Source of the DNA: Hydrogenobaculum sp. Y04AAS1
GTDB lineage: Bacteria; Aquificota; Aquificia; Aquificales; Aquificaceae
Assembly: GCF_000020785.1 (NCBI RefSeq)
Contig: NC_011126.1
Coordinates: 744,001 to 808,000, forward strand
Length of the DNA: 64,000 nucleotides
Direction of reading: 5' to 3'
Position 1 is the first letter of the stretch, and each line of letters starts with the position of its first letter. The notes under the pieces are model-generated. The model had not been told where the DNA came from. It was given only the letters and a program-made list of their open reading frames with translations, and made no database searches. Below, piece after piece: positions 1-8,980 of this stretch. Both the position numbers and the translations under genes were made by a program.

Positions 1-1301
1 GCTTTTATTTTACAGAAGATGAGGACAAAAAAGTAAACCTTGTACCCATAGACAAAAGGCTTAGATATAAAATTCCTTTCGATGAACCAAAAAATGCAGT
101 AGATTTTATCAAAAGCCAAAAAACCTCAATTATAATAGACGATGGTGAAAAATTTGGCATATGGCCATACACATATAAAACAGTATACGAAGAAAGATGG
201 TTAGACAGGTTTTATGAGCTTTTAAAACAAGAAAATATAGAGACCAAAACTATATCTGAAGCCCTAAAGGACGCTCATAAAAGGTTGGTTTATCCAGCAT
301 CAGTTTCTTATGAAGAGATGGGACATTGGGCGCTAAATTGCGAAGATGCTATAGCTTACCAAGAGGCCAAAGAGCAGTGTAAAAGGTTTGAAACGTTTAT
401 AAAAGGTGGTATTTGGAAAAACTTTTTCACAAAATATCAAGAATCAAACTACATGCACAAAAGAATGCTTGAGGTTTCAAAAAAATCTTCTAAAAAAAGA
501 AAATCTTCTAAAAAAGATTACATATTAAAAGCCCAGTGCAACGATGCTTATTGGCATGGAATATTTGGCGGCATATATTTTCCTCATTTAAGAAGAGAGG
601 TTTGGAACAACATAATAAAAGCTGATTTTGAAAACAGTTCTCATGAGATTGTTAAAGAGGACATAGATTTTGATTGGGAGCTTGAGGTAAAATTAAAAGA
701 TAAGGATTTTATAGTGGTGGTATCGGAAAAAGGCATCATCAAGGAGCTTTCCAAAAAAGAGGTAGGCAACCTAAACGTATGTCTATCAAGGTATAAAGAA
801 TTTTATCATTTTATAAGTGAAAACCAAGAAAAAGAAGAGGGAAAAACCATCCATGAACTCAAAAAAGATATATCAAAATACAAAGACCTGATAGCTTACG
901 ATGATAAACCAAGATTTTTTAGCTACGACAGCATAGACTGGAATCTTATAGATGTAAAAGAAAACACTATAACATTTCAAAAAGAAAACAACAAAAAGAT
1001 TATAAGGATTGAAGAAGGAGAATTTATATTAGAATATAACTTAAAAGATGAACTAAACGTAGATATAAACTTAGGCATTCATAGTATAAACTTAGACCCC
1101 TACGAGATAGATTCTAATCATATATCTTTTGAAGCTTTTGAAATAGATAAAATTAACATAGATTTTTCTAAAAACCAAAAACTAAAAGTATACCCTATAA
1201 AGACGGTGTCTCAATCCGAAAAAGATTTCGATGTTATAACTCAAGGCATATGCATTAGCTTTTTAGCTGGAGGTGAATTATCCGTAGAGATATCATGTTA
1301 G
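1..1301 (+). CDS. GH57 family 4-alpha-glucanotransferase/alpha-amylase, 3' part (N-terminus outside window)
   Basis: The frame is open from base 3 with no start, so about 432 C-terminal residues are present. The motif DDGEKFG followed by WP at 138-164 is the GH57 signature that carries the acid/base aspartate of 4-alpha-glucanotransferases. The later stretch with GGIYFPHLRREVW matches the linker and C-terminal beta domains (DUF1925/DUF1926 type) of that family. The enzyme would act on cytoplasmic alpha-glucans (glycogen or maltodextrin remodelling). The nucleophile glutamate lies upstream of the window. The stop at 1299-1301 overlaps the start of the next gene. Amylase and glucanotransferase cannot be told apart from this part. 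Confidence 0.85.
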   Translation, partial: FYFTEDEDKKVNLVPIDKRLRYKIPFDEPKNAVDFIKSQKTSIIIDDGEKFGIWPYTYKTVYEERWLDRFYELLKQENIETKTISEALKDAHKRLVYPASVSYEEMGHWALNCEDAIAYQEAKEQCKRFETFIKGGIWKNFFTKYQESNYMHKRMLEVSKKSSKKRKSSKKDYILKAQCNDAYWHGIFGGIYFPHLRREVWNNIIKADFENSSHEIVKEDIDFDWELEVKLKDKDFIVVVSEKGIIKELSKKEVGNLNVCLSRYKEFYHFISENQEKEEGKTIHELKKDISKYKDLIAYDDKPRFFSYDSIDWNLIDVKENTITFQKENNKKIIRIEEGEFILEYNLKDELNVDINLGIHSINLDPYEIDSNHISFEAFEIDKINIDFSKNQKLKVYPIKTVSQSEKDFDVITQGICISFLAGGELSVEISC

Positions 1302-2083
1302 GAATTGTGGTGGCTTTTTCTCTTAGCGCCTGTGGTATAAAAGCCCCACCAAAACCCCCAGAACCACCTCAAGTTTTGGTAAAACGTATTGGAAACTACG
1401 TTTACATAAAACCTGTTGGAAATGAAAAGTTAAAAGTAAAAGGCTTTTCTTATGAAAACGGTATTTTTTTTAAAAAAGATAAATCTTCAGCTTGCTTTGA
1501 AATAAAAGGCGCCGAATCATCCTCTTTATACTGTGTACCACCAGCTATAGAGAAAAGACCTATCGTATTAAAAGCATACAGAAAGCTTAGAATACATCTT
1601 GAGTTAAGTGGTTTTAAACGCTTTAGACTTTACAAACATATTCCCGGCAAACCCTTTAATCCGTTTCAAGAAAGCACTGTGGTAGGCAAAAAGGCCATGC
1701 TACCAATAGATTTTTCCGCTTTTTGCTATGCTATTACAGGACTTGAAAATGGCATAGAATCACTTCCAGAAGAAGTATGCTTTAGGCAACAAAAACCCCC
1801 TACACCAAAAACACCACAAAACGTCAACTTCATGGTCTACAAAAACAAAATTTATATATATTGGGAGCCAAACGAAGACAGTGGCTATACTATCGGTTAT
1901 CTTGTTTATAAAAACGGTAAGCTTTTAACCAAAAAACCAATTCATTCAAATGTATTTGTAGACAAGCTTCCAAAAGGTTTTACAGTATACGATATACAGG
2001 CTGTAGGAGAGTACAACACCAAAAGCAAACCAGCAGAACTACAGATAACACTAAAAGCTCTAAAACAAGCCCTAGGACTCTAA
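1295..2083 (+). CDS. putative lipoprotein, fibronectin-III-like
   Basis: This is a 262-residue protein from the ATG, with a short hydrophobic leader and the lipobox LSAC (Cys13), followed by a proline-rich linker. The predicted product is a lipid-anchored envelope protein. Residues about 175-255 (IYIYWEPNEDSGYTIGY and the following strands) resemble a fibronectin type III fold. A second similar segment may lie around residues 85-165. The ATG gives a signal peptide with no positive charge. An in-frame ATT/ATC at 1277/1280 just after a GGAGG would add IRRD to the n-region. The function is unknown. The gene overlaps the GH57 gene and converges on the histidine kinase gene with 12 nt of overlap. 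Confidence 0.7.
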   Translation: MLGIVVAFSLSACGIKAPPKPPEPPQVLVKRIGNYVYIKPVGNEKLKVKGFSYENGIFFKKDKSSACFEIKGAESSSLYCVPPAIEKRPIVLKAYRKLRIHLELSGFKRFRLYKHIPGKPFNPFQESTVVGKKAMLPIDFSAFCYAITGLENGIESLPEEVCFRQQKPPTPKTPQNVNFMVYKNKIYIYWEPNEDSGYTIGYLVYKNGKLLTKKPIHSNVFVDKLPKGFTVYDIQAVGEYNTKSKPAELQITLKALKQALGL

Positions 2084-3040
2084 AAATGTAAGATTAAAGG
2101 CGGTTCCGACGTTTGGAGTAGAAGATACATCTATGTTTATTTTTAAAAGCTTTGATGCATGTTTTACTATAGCAAGACCAAGACCTGTACTTTTATAAGA
2201 TCTATCTTTTGACACGCTGTAAAATCTTTCAAAGATAAAAGGAAGGTGCTCTTTCGCTATTCCAATACCGGAATCCTCAATTGTAAGTGTTAGTTTGTCT
2301 TGTTTTTTTACACTTATCTTGATATACCCATTTTCTTTGTTGTATTTGATAGCGTTATCTATAAGATTTTTTAGTATTATGTTTAAAAGCTTTTTATTGG
2401 TTCTGATTGAAACAGACTCTATATCCGTGTATATCGTTATTGATTTATTTTTTATATATGGTTGAAACATATCTAGGTTTTCCTGGATTAAGCTTTTAAT
2501 ATCTACATAATCTTCAAGCTTTATATTGTCTTCCATGGATTCTACAAAAGAGAGCGTAAGCATGTCGTTTATCAACTCTTCCATTGATTCAGTAGCATTT
2601 TTAGCTTTTTTTAAGAACTTTATCATCGATTCATCGCTTTCTTTTTCTATAGCTATATCTAATACACTCTTTATAACACTAAGGGGTGTTTTTAACTCGT
2701 GGGATGCATTTGCTATAAACTCTCGCTTTGCTTTTTGATACAACTCATAATTTGTTATATCCCTCATAAAAAATACATTGGTATCTTTCAAAGATTTTTT
2801 GTACAAAACATAAGTTTTTTCTTTGTAGTTTATTTTAATAGTTTCGTTTTCTCTCAAAAGCCCTATACTGGATATTAAATTAAAAGGTCTTAAGACCTCA
2901 TAATAAGATTTATTTCTATATTCTGGTAAGACAAATCCGCTTTTTATGGCCGAAGTATTTGCAAAGATTACAAAGTTTTTCTTGTCTATTAGAAAAATAG
3001 GGTCTTCTTGCAAATCAAGTATGCCCTGAGTTAGATTCAT
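2072..3040 (-). CDS. PAS-domain sensor histidine kinase, soluble, PhoR-like
   Basis: The protein has 322 residues. An N-terminal PAS-like region (about 1-95) is followed by a HisKA domain with NASHELKTPLSV, placing the phospho-accepting histidine at about H114. A HATPase domain follows with N-box NLIDNAIKYN, G1 box DSGIGIA and STGLGLAIVKH. No membrane segment is visible, so it should sense a cytoplasmic signal. No response regulator gene lies nearby, so it is an orphan kinase here. It starts 4 nt inside the end of hslU and is the last gene of its run. Confidence 0.9.
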   Translation of the reverse strand: MNLTQGILDLQEDPIFLIDKKNFVIFANTSAIKSGFVLPEYRNKSYYEVLRPFNLISSIGLLRENETIKINYKEKTYVLYKKSLKDTNVFFMRDITNYELYQKAKREFIANASHELKTPLSVIKSVLDIAIEKESDESMIKFLKKAKNATESMEELINDMLTLSFVESMEDNIKLEDYVDIKSLIQENLDMFQPYIKNKSITIYTDIESVSIRTNKKLLNIILKNLIDNAIKYNKENGYIKISVKKQDKLTLTIEDSGIGIAKEHLPFIFERFYSVSKDRSYKSTGLGLAIVKHASKLLKINIDVSSTPNVGTAFNLTFLES

Positions 3041-4350
3041 AATATGTATTTTGATATTTCAGGGTCCTTGGCAAGGTCTTCTAACCTTGAAAGCACAAAT
3101 TTATCGTCTATTATAATATGCTGACCTTCCATGTCAGGAGCATTAAAAGATATGTCTTCTACAAGTTTTTCCATTATAGTGTATAACCTTCTAGCACCTA
3201 TGTTTTCATCTTTAGAATTTATATATTCTGCTATCCTTGCTATTTCTTTTATCGCTTCATCTGTAAAATCTATATCTACGTTCTCGGTTTTAAGAAGCTC
3301 TTTGTATTGCTTTGTAAGTGCATTTTGAGGTTCTCTAAGTATTCGCTCAAAATCTTCCATAGTAAGGGCTTTTAACTCTACTCTTATAGGAAACCTACCT
3401 TGCAGTTCTGGTACCAAATCAGATGGTTTTGCCATATGAAAAGCCCCAGCCGCTATGAAAAGTATATGATCGGTTTTTACAGGGCCATATTTGGTATTAA
3501 CAGTAGTTCCTTCTACTATAGGAAGTAAATCTCTTTGCACACCTTCTCTTGATACACTATGTCCAACACCTTCATGCTTTACCGCTATTTTGTCTATCTC
3601 ATCTATAAACACAATACCAAAGTTTTCAGCCAAAAAAACAGCCTCAGACTCTAAATCTTCCTTGTCTATAAACTCCTCTGCCGCTTCTTGCTCCAATATG
3701 TTTAGAGCATCTTTTACCTTTAGCTTCTTCTTTCTTCTACCACCAATACCACCGAGTAGATTTCTAATTTGTTTGTCCAAATCTTCTAAGCCCTGCAATC
3801 CCATTACCTCTATAGCTGGCATGCTTTGTTTTTCTTGAATATCTATCTCTATCAACTCATCGTCGTATTTACCGGATTTTATACCGTATATAGCTTCAGA
3901 AATGCTTACATTCTTCAAAGAAGATATTTTTTGAGCCACTTTTCTTATAGCTTCTTCCCTTGCAACGTCTTTAACTCCATCGGTCCTTTCTTTTTTCACA
4001 AGCTGATAAGAGATATTCACAAGCTCCCTTATCATAGATTCTACGTCTCTTCCTACATAGCCTACTTCCGTATATTTTGTAGCTTCCACTTTTAAGAAAG
4101 GTGCCTTTATGAGATTTGCCAACCTTCTTGCTATCTCTGTTTTACCTACACCGGTGGGTCCTATCATCAAAATATTCTTAGGAGATACCTCATCTCTTAT
4201 GTGCGGTGGGAGTTTTTGTCTACGCCAGCGATTTCTTAAAGCTATTGCCACTTGTTTTTTAGCTTCTTGCTGGCCTATTATATATTGGTCTAAATAATTT
4301 ACTATCTCTTTTGGTGTTAGGTTTTTAAGAAGCTCTTCCCTATTTTTCAT
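3037..4350 (-). CDS. hslU: ATP-dependent protease ATPase subunit HslU
   Basis: This 437-residue AAA+ unfoldase has Walker A GPTGVGKTE (K70), Walker B IVFIDEIDKIA, the I-domain insertion between them, and the sensor/arginine region GRFPIRVEL. Together with the HslV peptidase it forms a cytoplasmic protease. The N-terminal LTPKEIVNYLDQYIIGQ is typical of HslU. hslV is not in this window, unlike the common hslVU pair. The gene overlaps yajC by 11 nt upstream and the histidine kinase by 4 nt downstream, so it is probably co-transcribed. Confidence 0.97.
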   Translation of the reverse strand: MKNREELLKNLTPKEIVNYLDQYIIGQQEAKKQVAIALRNRWRRQKLPPHIRDEVSPKNILMIGPTGVGKTEIARRLANLIKAPFLKVEATKYTEVGYVGRDVESMIRELVNISYQLVKKERTDGVKDVAREEAIRKVAQKISSLKNVSISEAIYGIKSGKYDDELIEIDIQEKQSMPAIEVMGLQGLEDLDKQIRNLLGGIGGRRKKKLKVKDALNILEQEAAEEFIDKEDLESEAVFLAENFGIVFIDEIDKIAVKHEGVGHSVSREGVQRDLLPIVEGTTVNTKYGPVKTDHILFIAAGAFHMAKPSDLVPELQGRFPIRVELKALTMEDFERILREPQNALTKQYKELLKTENVDIDFTDEAIKEIARIAEYINSKDENIGARRLYTIMEKLVEDISFNAPDMEGQHIIIDDKFVLSRLEDLAKDPEISKYIL

Positions 4351-4651
4351 CTTCTTTCTCTTTTGATTCGTCTTTTGAAGGTTGATATGCTATTATTGTT
4401 TCTTTTGTAAACTTTATCTTTGTGTTGGTATCCACCTTTAACGTTATGGTATCATCAGTTATATCAGATATAACACCCCATATACCAGATGATGTGATAA
4501 CTTTATCACCTTTTTTCAGATTTGATAAAAATTCTTGGTGTTTTTTTCTTTGAGTCTGCTGTGGTTTAATAATAAGAAAGTAAAATATTACAAATATTAT
4601 ACCTATAAATACCAACTGTGCTAAAATCGGTCCCATTGGATTTCCATTCAT
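4340..4651 (-). CDS. yajC: Sec translocon accessory protein YajC
   Basis: The protein has 103 residues. One N-terminal membrane helix (about 10-28) is followed by the family motif KPQQTQRKKHQEFLSNLKKGDKV in shortened form and a small beta domain ending in a charged tail. YajC associates with SecDF in the inner membrane. An AGGAGAG site precedes the ATG. The ORF overlaps the start of hslU and lies 12 nt after the flavoprotein gene. Confidence 0.92.
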   Translation of the reverse strand: MNGNPMGPILAQLVFIGIIFVIFYFLIIKPQQTQRKKHQEFLSNLKKGDKVITSSGIWGVISDITDDTITLKVDTNTKIKFTKETIIAYQPSKDESKEKEDEK

Positions 4652-4663
4652 AAAAACTCTCCT

Positions 4664-5710
4664 TTAAATATTTTTCCAGTAATCTTCATAAGCTACCCAG
4701 ATATACGGTAATATATATTTTATATTATTCCATTCTTTTATATATTTTTTTCTTTTTTTATACGCTTTTTCATTGGTAATACCGTATATTTCTTTTGACT
4801 CTTCTTCAAAGGATTCCAAATCGTTTTCCAATATGTATTGTGCAAGCATATTACCTGAGACAACCGCCTGAGGTATGCCACCACCTGTTATAGGATGACA
4901 AAATCCTCCAGCGTCTCCACATAAAGCCACATTAGAACTTACCAAAGTATCTATACCATCCAAAGGCAAAAACCCACCTGAACTTTCATCGCAATTGTTT
5001 TCTATAAAACCCATAGATACCGCATCTTTTATAAAAAGCTCCAACACATATTTTGGATCGTCTTTAAAAGCTGTATCTATACCAATACCTACATTTGCAT
5101 AGTTATTTTTTGGAAATATCCACCCATAACCACCCTTTATATACTCTCTAAACACTATAACTATGTCTTTTAACGGTTCTTTTAGTTTGCATCTTCTTTG
5201 AGCACACACCGCTAACTCATGTTTTTTTGAAAACACCTTTTCCATCACACTTGAGCGAGGTCCGTCAGCCCCTACAATATAATCAAACTCCACATAATAT
5301 ACATCGTCTTTGGCTTTTAATATAGCGGTATTTTTATCATAAAAGCCAATAAATATTGTTTTTAAAAAAGCTCTTGCTCCGCTTTTTATCGCTTCTTGAA
5401 AAATATTTGCATCAAAAACCTTTCTATCCACCATAACACCTTTTGAGCCTGAATACACTTTTTTGTTGTCCGGTTCTATAGTAAGCATATTTTCTATCTC
5501 TTGAACTACTGAATTTTTAAAGTAGTCTTCAAACTTTTTTTGCATAAGCTGTTTCGGAATAAACTCAGCACATTGGACTGGCACACCTATAGTTTTCCTT
5601 GAGTCCACAATGATTACATCAACGCCTTTTTTGGCAAGCTGGTGAGCAGCGCTTGAACCAGCAAGTCCTCCGCCTATTATAAGAACATCTGTTTTAAACT
5701 TTTTTGGCAT
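4664..5710 (-). CDS. geranylgeranyl reductase family FAD-dependent oxidoreductase
   Basis: The 348-residue flavoprotein has an N-terminal Rossmann FAD motif (VLIIGGGLAGSSAAHQLA), the mid-protein ADGPRSSV motif and a second FAD motif, GDAGGFCHPITGGGI. These define the geranylgeranyl reductase/digeranylgeranylglycerophospholipid reductase-like group. Its substrate may be an isoprenoid chain (quinone side chain or lipid), but related monooxygenases share the fold. The start overlaps the HU gene by 17 nt, indicating translational coupling. Confidence 0.8.
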   Translation of the reverse strand: MPKKFKTDVLIIGGGLAGSSAAHQLAKKGVDVIIVDSRKTIGVPVQCAEFIPKQLMQKKFEDYFKNSVVQEIENMLTIEPDNKKVYSGSKGVMVDRKVFDANIFQEAIKSGARAFLKTIFIGFYDKNTAILKAKDDVYYVEFDYIVGADGPRSSVMEKVFSKKHELAVCAQRRCKLKEPLKDIVIVFREYIKGGYGWIFPKNNYANVGIGIDTAFKDDPKYVLELFIKDAVSMGFIENNCDESSGGFLPLDGIDTLVSSNVALCGDAGGFCHPITGGGIPQAVVSGNMLAQYILENDLESFEEESKEIYGITNEKAYKKRKKYIKEWNNIKYILPYIWVAYEDYWKNI

Positions 5711-5993
5711 TTGCCTGATGTTTGTTTAATTCTTTCTTGATGTATTTACCCATTTTAAAATATGGTAAGTAACGTTCTGATACCAGTGTTTGAACGCCAG
5801 TTCTTGGATTTATAACCATTTTAGAAGGCTTTTTCTTCAATAAAAAAATACCTAATCTTCTTAATTCTATACGCTCATCTTGTATAAGACCTTCCATTAT
5901 AGCGTCTAAAAAGTACTCTATCACAAGCTTTATATCCTTTTGGCTATAATTCGTATACTTATCTATTTGTTTAATAATATCTGATTTCTTCAT
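5694..5993 (-). CDS. HU/IHF family DNA-binding protein
   Basis: This is a 99-residue bacterial histone-like protein. The N-terminal KKSDIIKQI helix pair, the RRLGIFLLKKK strand and the NPRTG core of the DNA-binding arm are all present, and the arm is followed by a C-terminal strand/helix. It may be HU or one IHF subunit; the sequence alone does not decide. A TATAAT box (6002-6007, minus strand) ends 8 nt before the ATG and no Shine-Dalgarno site is evident, suggesting a leaderless transcript. Confidence 0.9.
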   Translation of the reverse strand: MKKSDIIKQIDKYTNYSQKDIKLVIEYFLDAIMEGLIQDERIELRRLGIFLLKKKPSKMVINPRTGVQTLVSERYLPYFKMGKYIKKELNKHQANAKKV

Positions 5994-6001
5994 AGATTTA
6001 A

Positions 6002-6007
6002 ATTATA
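6002..6007 (-). promoter_or_regulatory. -10 box of HU-like gene, leaderless type
   Basis: TATAAT reads on the minus strand 8 nt before the ATG at 5993, so transcription should begin at or within a base or two of the start codon. A -35 element is not clear. Confidence 0.55.
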
Positions 6008-6014
6008 CCATAGG

Positions 6015-7820
6015 TTATTCTACAGTTACAGTCTTCGCTAGATTTCTTGGTTGGTCCACGTCAAGCCCTAGCCTGTTTGCCACTTCGTATGCTATAAGCT
6101 GAAGAGGAAGCACAGTCAAAAGAGGATACAGGTCTTGCTCTTCTATGTCCGGTATACCTATGAAATGCTTTGATATATTTCTTAAATGCTCATCTGAAGC
6201 GTTCCCTATCACTATAAGCTTTGCTTTTCTAGCTAAAACCTCTTCTATATTGGAAACCGCTTTTTCGTACAGCTTATCCTTTGGCGCCACGAATATAACT
6301 GGCATATTTTCATCAATTAAAGCTATAGGACCGTGCTTCATCTCACCAGCAGCATATCCTTCTGCATGTATATAAGATATCTCTTTTAACTTCAGAGCTC
6401 CTTCTAATGCTATTGGGAAAGAAAGGCCTCTTCCTAAATATATTGCATTTTTAGCATTCGATAGCTCCCTATAAACGCTATCGTTTAAATCGACACTTTG
6501 AAGAAAATCTTCCATCTTTGACGGCACATGAGCCAGCATATCGATCTTATTTGCATACTCTTCGTAAGTTAATAGACCTTTAGCATAGCCCATAAAAACA
6601 GATAAACCGTATAAAACAGCTATTTGAGCGCTGAATGTCTTTGTAGCAGCTACACCTATCTCTGGACCTGCATGCGTATAAATACTATAATCGCTCTCTC
6701 TGTCTAAAGAACTACCCACTACGTTTACTATCGATAAAACTTTTGCACCATTTTCTTTAGCGTATTGAGCCGCAAACCTTGTATCAGCAGTTTCTCCAGA
6801 TTGCGATACGGCTATAAAAAGCGTATTTTCGTCAATTGGAATATCTTCATATCTTTGTTCTGAAGCGTAGCCCACTTCCACTGGTATTCTAGCATACTTT
6901 TCTATCAGATACTTGCCTATCAGAGATGCATTGTAAGAGCTACCGCAAGCGCTCATAACAATTCTATTTATACTGTTTATATCAAATGGAAAATTTATCT
7001 CTTCAGATAAAAATCCCCTTACGGTATCTGATATTACCCTTGGCTGTTCGTATATCTCTTTCAACATGAAGTGTTTGTATCCAGACTTTTCCGCTGATAC
7101 TATATCCCAGGGAACAAATATAGGATGTTTAGTTTTAATTATACCGTTGAAATCGTAAATGCTTATCCCTGTTTTTGAGATATCTGCTATCTCTTTATCT
7201 TCTAAAACAATTATTTGCTTTGTATAAGGTAAAATAGCAGGAATATCAGAAGCTAAAAAGTTTTCATTTTCCCCAACACCTATCACAAGAGGACTACCTT
7301 GTTTAACACCTATTATCCGCTCTGGTTCATACTTTGTAATAACCGCAAAAGCAAAAGCCCCTCTTAAAAGTTCAACGGCTCTTTTGGTGGCTTCAAGCAA
7401 ATCACCTTTATAATATTTTGCTATTAAATGAACTATAACCTCTGTATCGGTCTGGGATTTAAATGTGTAGCCCTCTCTTATAAGCTCTTCTTTTAGTTCT
7501 TTATAGTTTTCTATTATGCCATTATGTACTATAGCAAAAGAGTTTGTAGGATCGGTATGTGGATGCGCATTTTCTATGGAAGGAGCACCGTGGGTTGCCC
7601 ATCTAGTATGACCTATACCACAATTTGATTTGGAAGTTCTGCCCCATAGAGCTTTTACCAACTCCCTTATTTTACCAACCTCTTTTTGAACAAAAATATT
7701 GTTGTTTTCTATAAGGGCAATACCAGCAGAATCATATCCTCTGTACTCAAGCCTTTCTAATGAACTTAGCAAAATAGGCAAAGCTTCTGCGTTTCCTACA
7801 TATCCTACTATACCACACAT
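6015..7820 (-). CDS. glmS: glutamine-fructose-6-phosphate aminotransferase (isomerizing)
   Basis: The 601-residue enzyme makes glucosamine-6-phosphate from fructose-6-phosphate and glutamine for peptidoglycan and LPS. It starts MCGIVGYVGN, so Cys2 is the N-terminal glutaminase nucleophile after Met removal. GHTRWATHG and the two SIS sugar-isomerase domains (SACGSSYNA, SQSGETADT, AEGYAAGEMKHGPIALI) follow, and the C-terminus ends NLAKTVTVE as in the family. It starts 2 nt after mqnE, so it is probably read from that transcript. No glmS riboswitch is visible upstream. Confidence 0.98.
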   Translation of the reverse strand: MCGIVGYVGNAEALPILLSSLERLEYRGYDSAGIALIENNNIFVQKEVGKIRELVKALWGRTSKSNCGIGHTRWATHGAPSIENAHPHTDPTNSFAIVHNGIIENYKELKEELIREGYTFKSQTDTEVIVHLIAKYYKGDLLEATKRAVELLRGAFAFAVITKYEPERIIGVKQGSPLVIGVGENENFLASDIPAILPYTKQIIVLEDKEIADISKTGISIYDFNGIIKTKHPIFVPWDIVSAEKSGYKHFMLKEIYEQPRVISDTVRGFLSEEINFPFDINSINRIVMSACGSSYNASLIGKYLIEKYARIPVEVGYASEQRYEDIPIDENTLFIAVSQSGETADTRFAAQYAKENGAKVLSIVNVVGSSLDRESDYSIYTHAGPEIGVAATKTFSAQIAVLYGLSVFMGYAKGLLTYEEYANKIDMLAHVPSKMEDFLQSVDLNDSVYRELSNAKNAIYLGRGLSFPIALEGALKLKEISYIHAEGYAAGEMKHGPIALIDENMPVIFVAPKDKLYEKAVSNIEEVLARKAKLIVIGNASDEHLRNISKHFIGIPDIEEQDLYPLLTVLPLQLIAYEVANRLGLDVDQPRNLAKTVTVE

Positions 7821-7821
7821 A

Positions 7822-8916
7822 TCAATTATAAACTTTTATTATATTATAAAAGGAGTCTCTTTGTACAGGAATCTTGGAAGCTCCTTTTATAATGCTTACA
7901 AGCTTGTCTACCGTTTTACCGTAAGTTTCTGTAGAACCAGCCGCATGCACAACGAGTTCTTCTTCTAAAGTTCCATCTATATCGTTTGCGCCAAAATTTA
8001 GAGCTATCTGAGCTAACTTTTCTCCTAAGGTTATCCAATATGCTTTTATGTTATCGAAGTTATCTAGAAAAATCCTTGACATCGCTATGGTTTTAAGATC
8101 ATCCACAGAAGATGTCCTCTCGCCACCGAGAGATGTCCCTTTTGGATGATAAGCTAAAGGTATAAATACTTGAAAACCTCCGGTTTTGCCCTGCAAATCT
8201 CTTATTCTTTTCATATGATCTACTCTTTCTTCTATGGTTTCTATATGTCCATAAAGCATCGTAACGTTTGATGGTATACCTAGTCTATGGGCAGTTTCAT
8301 GTATTTCAAGGTATTCTTCCGCGTTGGCTTTGTTTGGTGCTATTATGTTTCTCACCCTATCGGCAAATATTTCAGCACCGCCTCCTGGCAATAAAGACAA
8401 GCCAACTTCTTTTAATTCAAGGAGCACATCTTCGTAAGTAGATTTTGATATTTTTGCTATGTGGTCTATTTCCACCGCTGTATAAGCTTTTATGACTATG
8501 TTTGGAAAGTTTTCTTTGACAACTTTTATTAGGTTTACGTAATCTTCTCTTTCCCAATGCGGTGGCAATCCGCCAACTATGTGTACCTCTGTTATACCGT
8601 TTTTGTAAGAGTTTTCTATTTTTCTTAACACCTCGCCTATGCTAAGTTCAAAAGCTCTTTCGTCTGACTTTGAAACACCAAAGCTACAAAATTTGCATTT
8701 GTATACACATATGTTTGTAGGGTTTAAATATCTGTTTACTATAAAAAAAGCTCTGTCTTGATTTTTTTCTTTGTTTAACTCGTTTGCTATATACCCTAAA
8801 GCGCTTAACGGAGCATTTTTATATAAAAAAACAGCCTCTTCCTCTGTCAATCTTTCTTTGTTTAAGGCTTTTTCCAAAAGAAAAGATACTTCTTTATCCT
8901 CTAAAAGCTCAATCAT
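7822..8916 (-). CDS. mqnE: aminodeoxyfutalosine synthase MqnE (radical SAM)
   Basis: The protein has 364 residues. A radical SAM cluster motif CX3CX2C is formed by C70, C74 and C77 (NICVYKCKFCSF). The C-terminal motif NDIDGTLEEELVVHAAG distinguishes MqnE from its relative MqnC. It is the radical SAM step of the futalosine route to menaquinone-type quinones, joining the chorismate-derived enolpyruvyl benzoate to SAM. A strong AAGGAGG site lies 6-7 nt before the ATG. No other mqn gene is in the window. Confidence 0.9.
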   Translation of the reverse strand: MIELLEDKEVSFLLEKALNKERLTEEEAVFLYKNAPLSALGYIANELNKEKNQDRAFFIVNRYLNPTNICVYKCKFCSFGVSKSDERAFELSIGEVLRKIENSYKNGITEVHIVGGLPPHWEREDYVNLIKVVKENFPNIVIKAYTAVEIDHIAKISKSTYEDVLLELKEVGLSLLPGGGAEIFADRVRNIIAPNKANAEEYLEIHETAHRLGIPSNVTMLYGHIETIEERVDHMKRIRDLQGKTGGFQVFIPLAYHPKGTSLGGERTSSVDDLKTIAMSRIFLDNFDNIKAYWITLGEKLAQIALNFGANDIDGTLEEELVVHAAGSTETYGKTVDKLVSIIKGASKIPVQRDSFYNIIKVYN

Positions 8917-8980
8917 TCTAACCTCCTTAAAAAGCCGAATAAAGATATATTAATAAAAGTTTGCTAAAATACTATGCTAA

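Noticed and set aside
3491-3838. Plus-strand open frame opposite hslU
   Set aside because: It is a shadow of the clearly coding HslU frame and has Ser/Phe-rich antisense composition.
7825-7830. TATAAT before glmS as a promoter
   Set aside because: It ends only 4 nt from the ATG and lies in the end of mqnE. Read-through from mqnE explains expression better.
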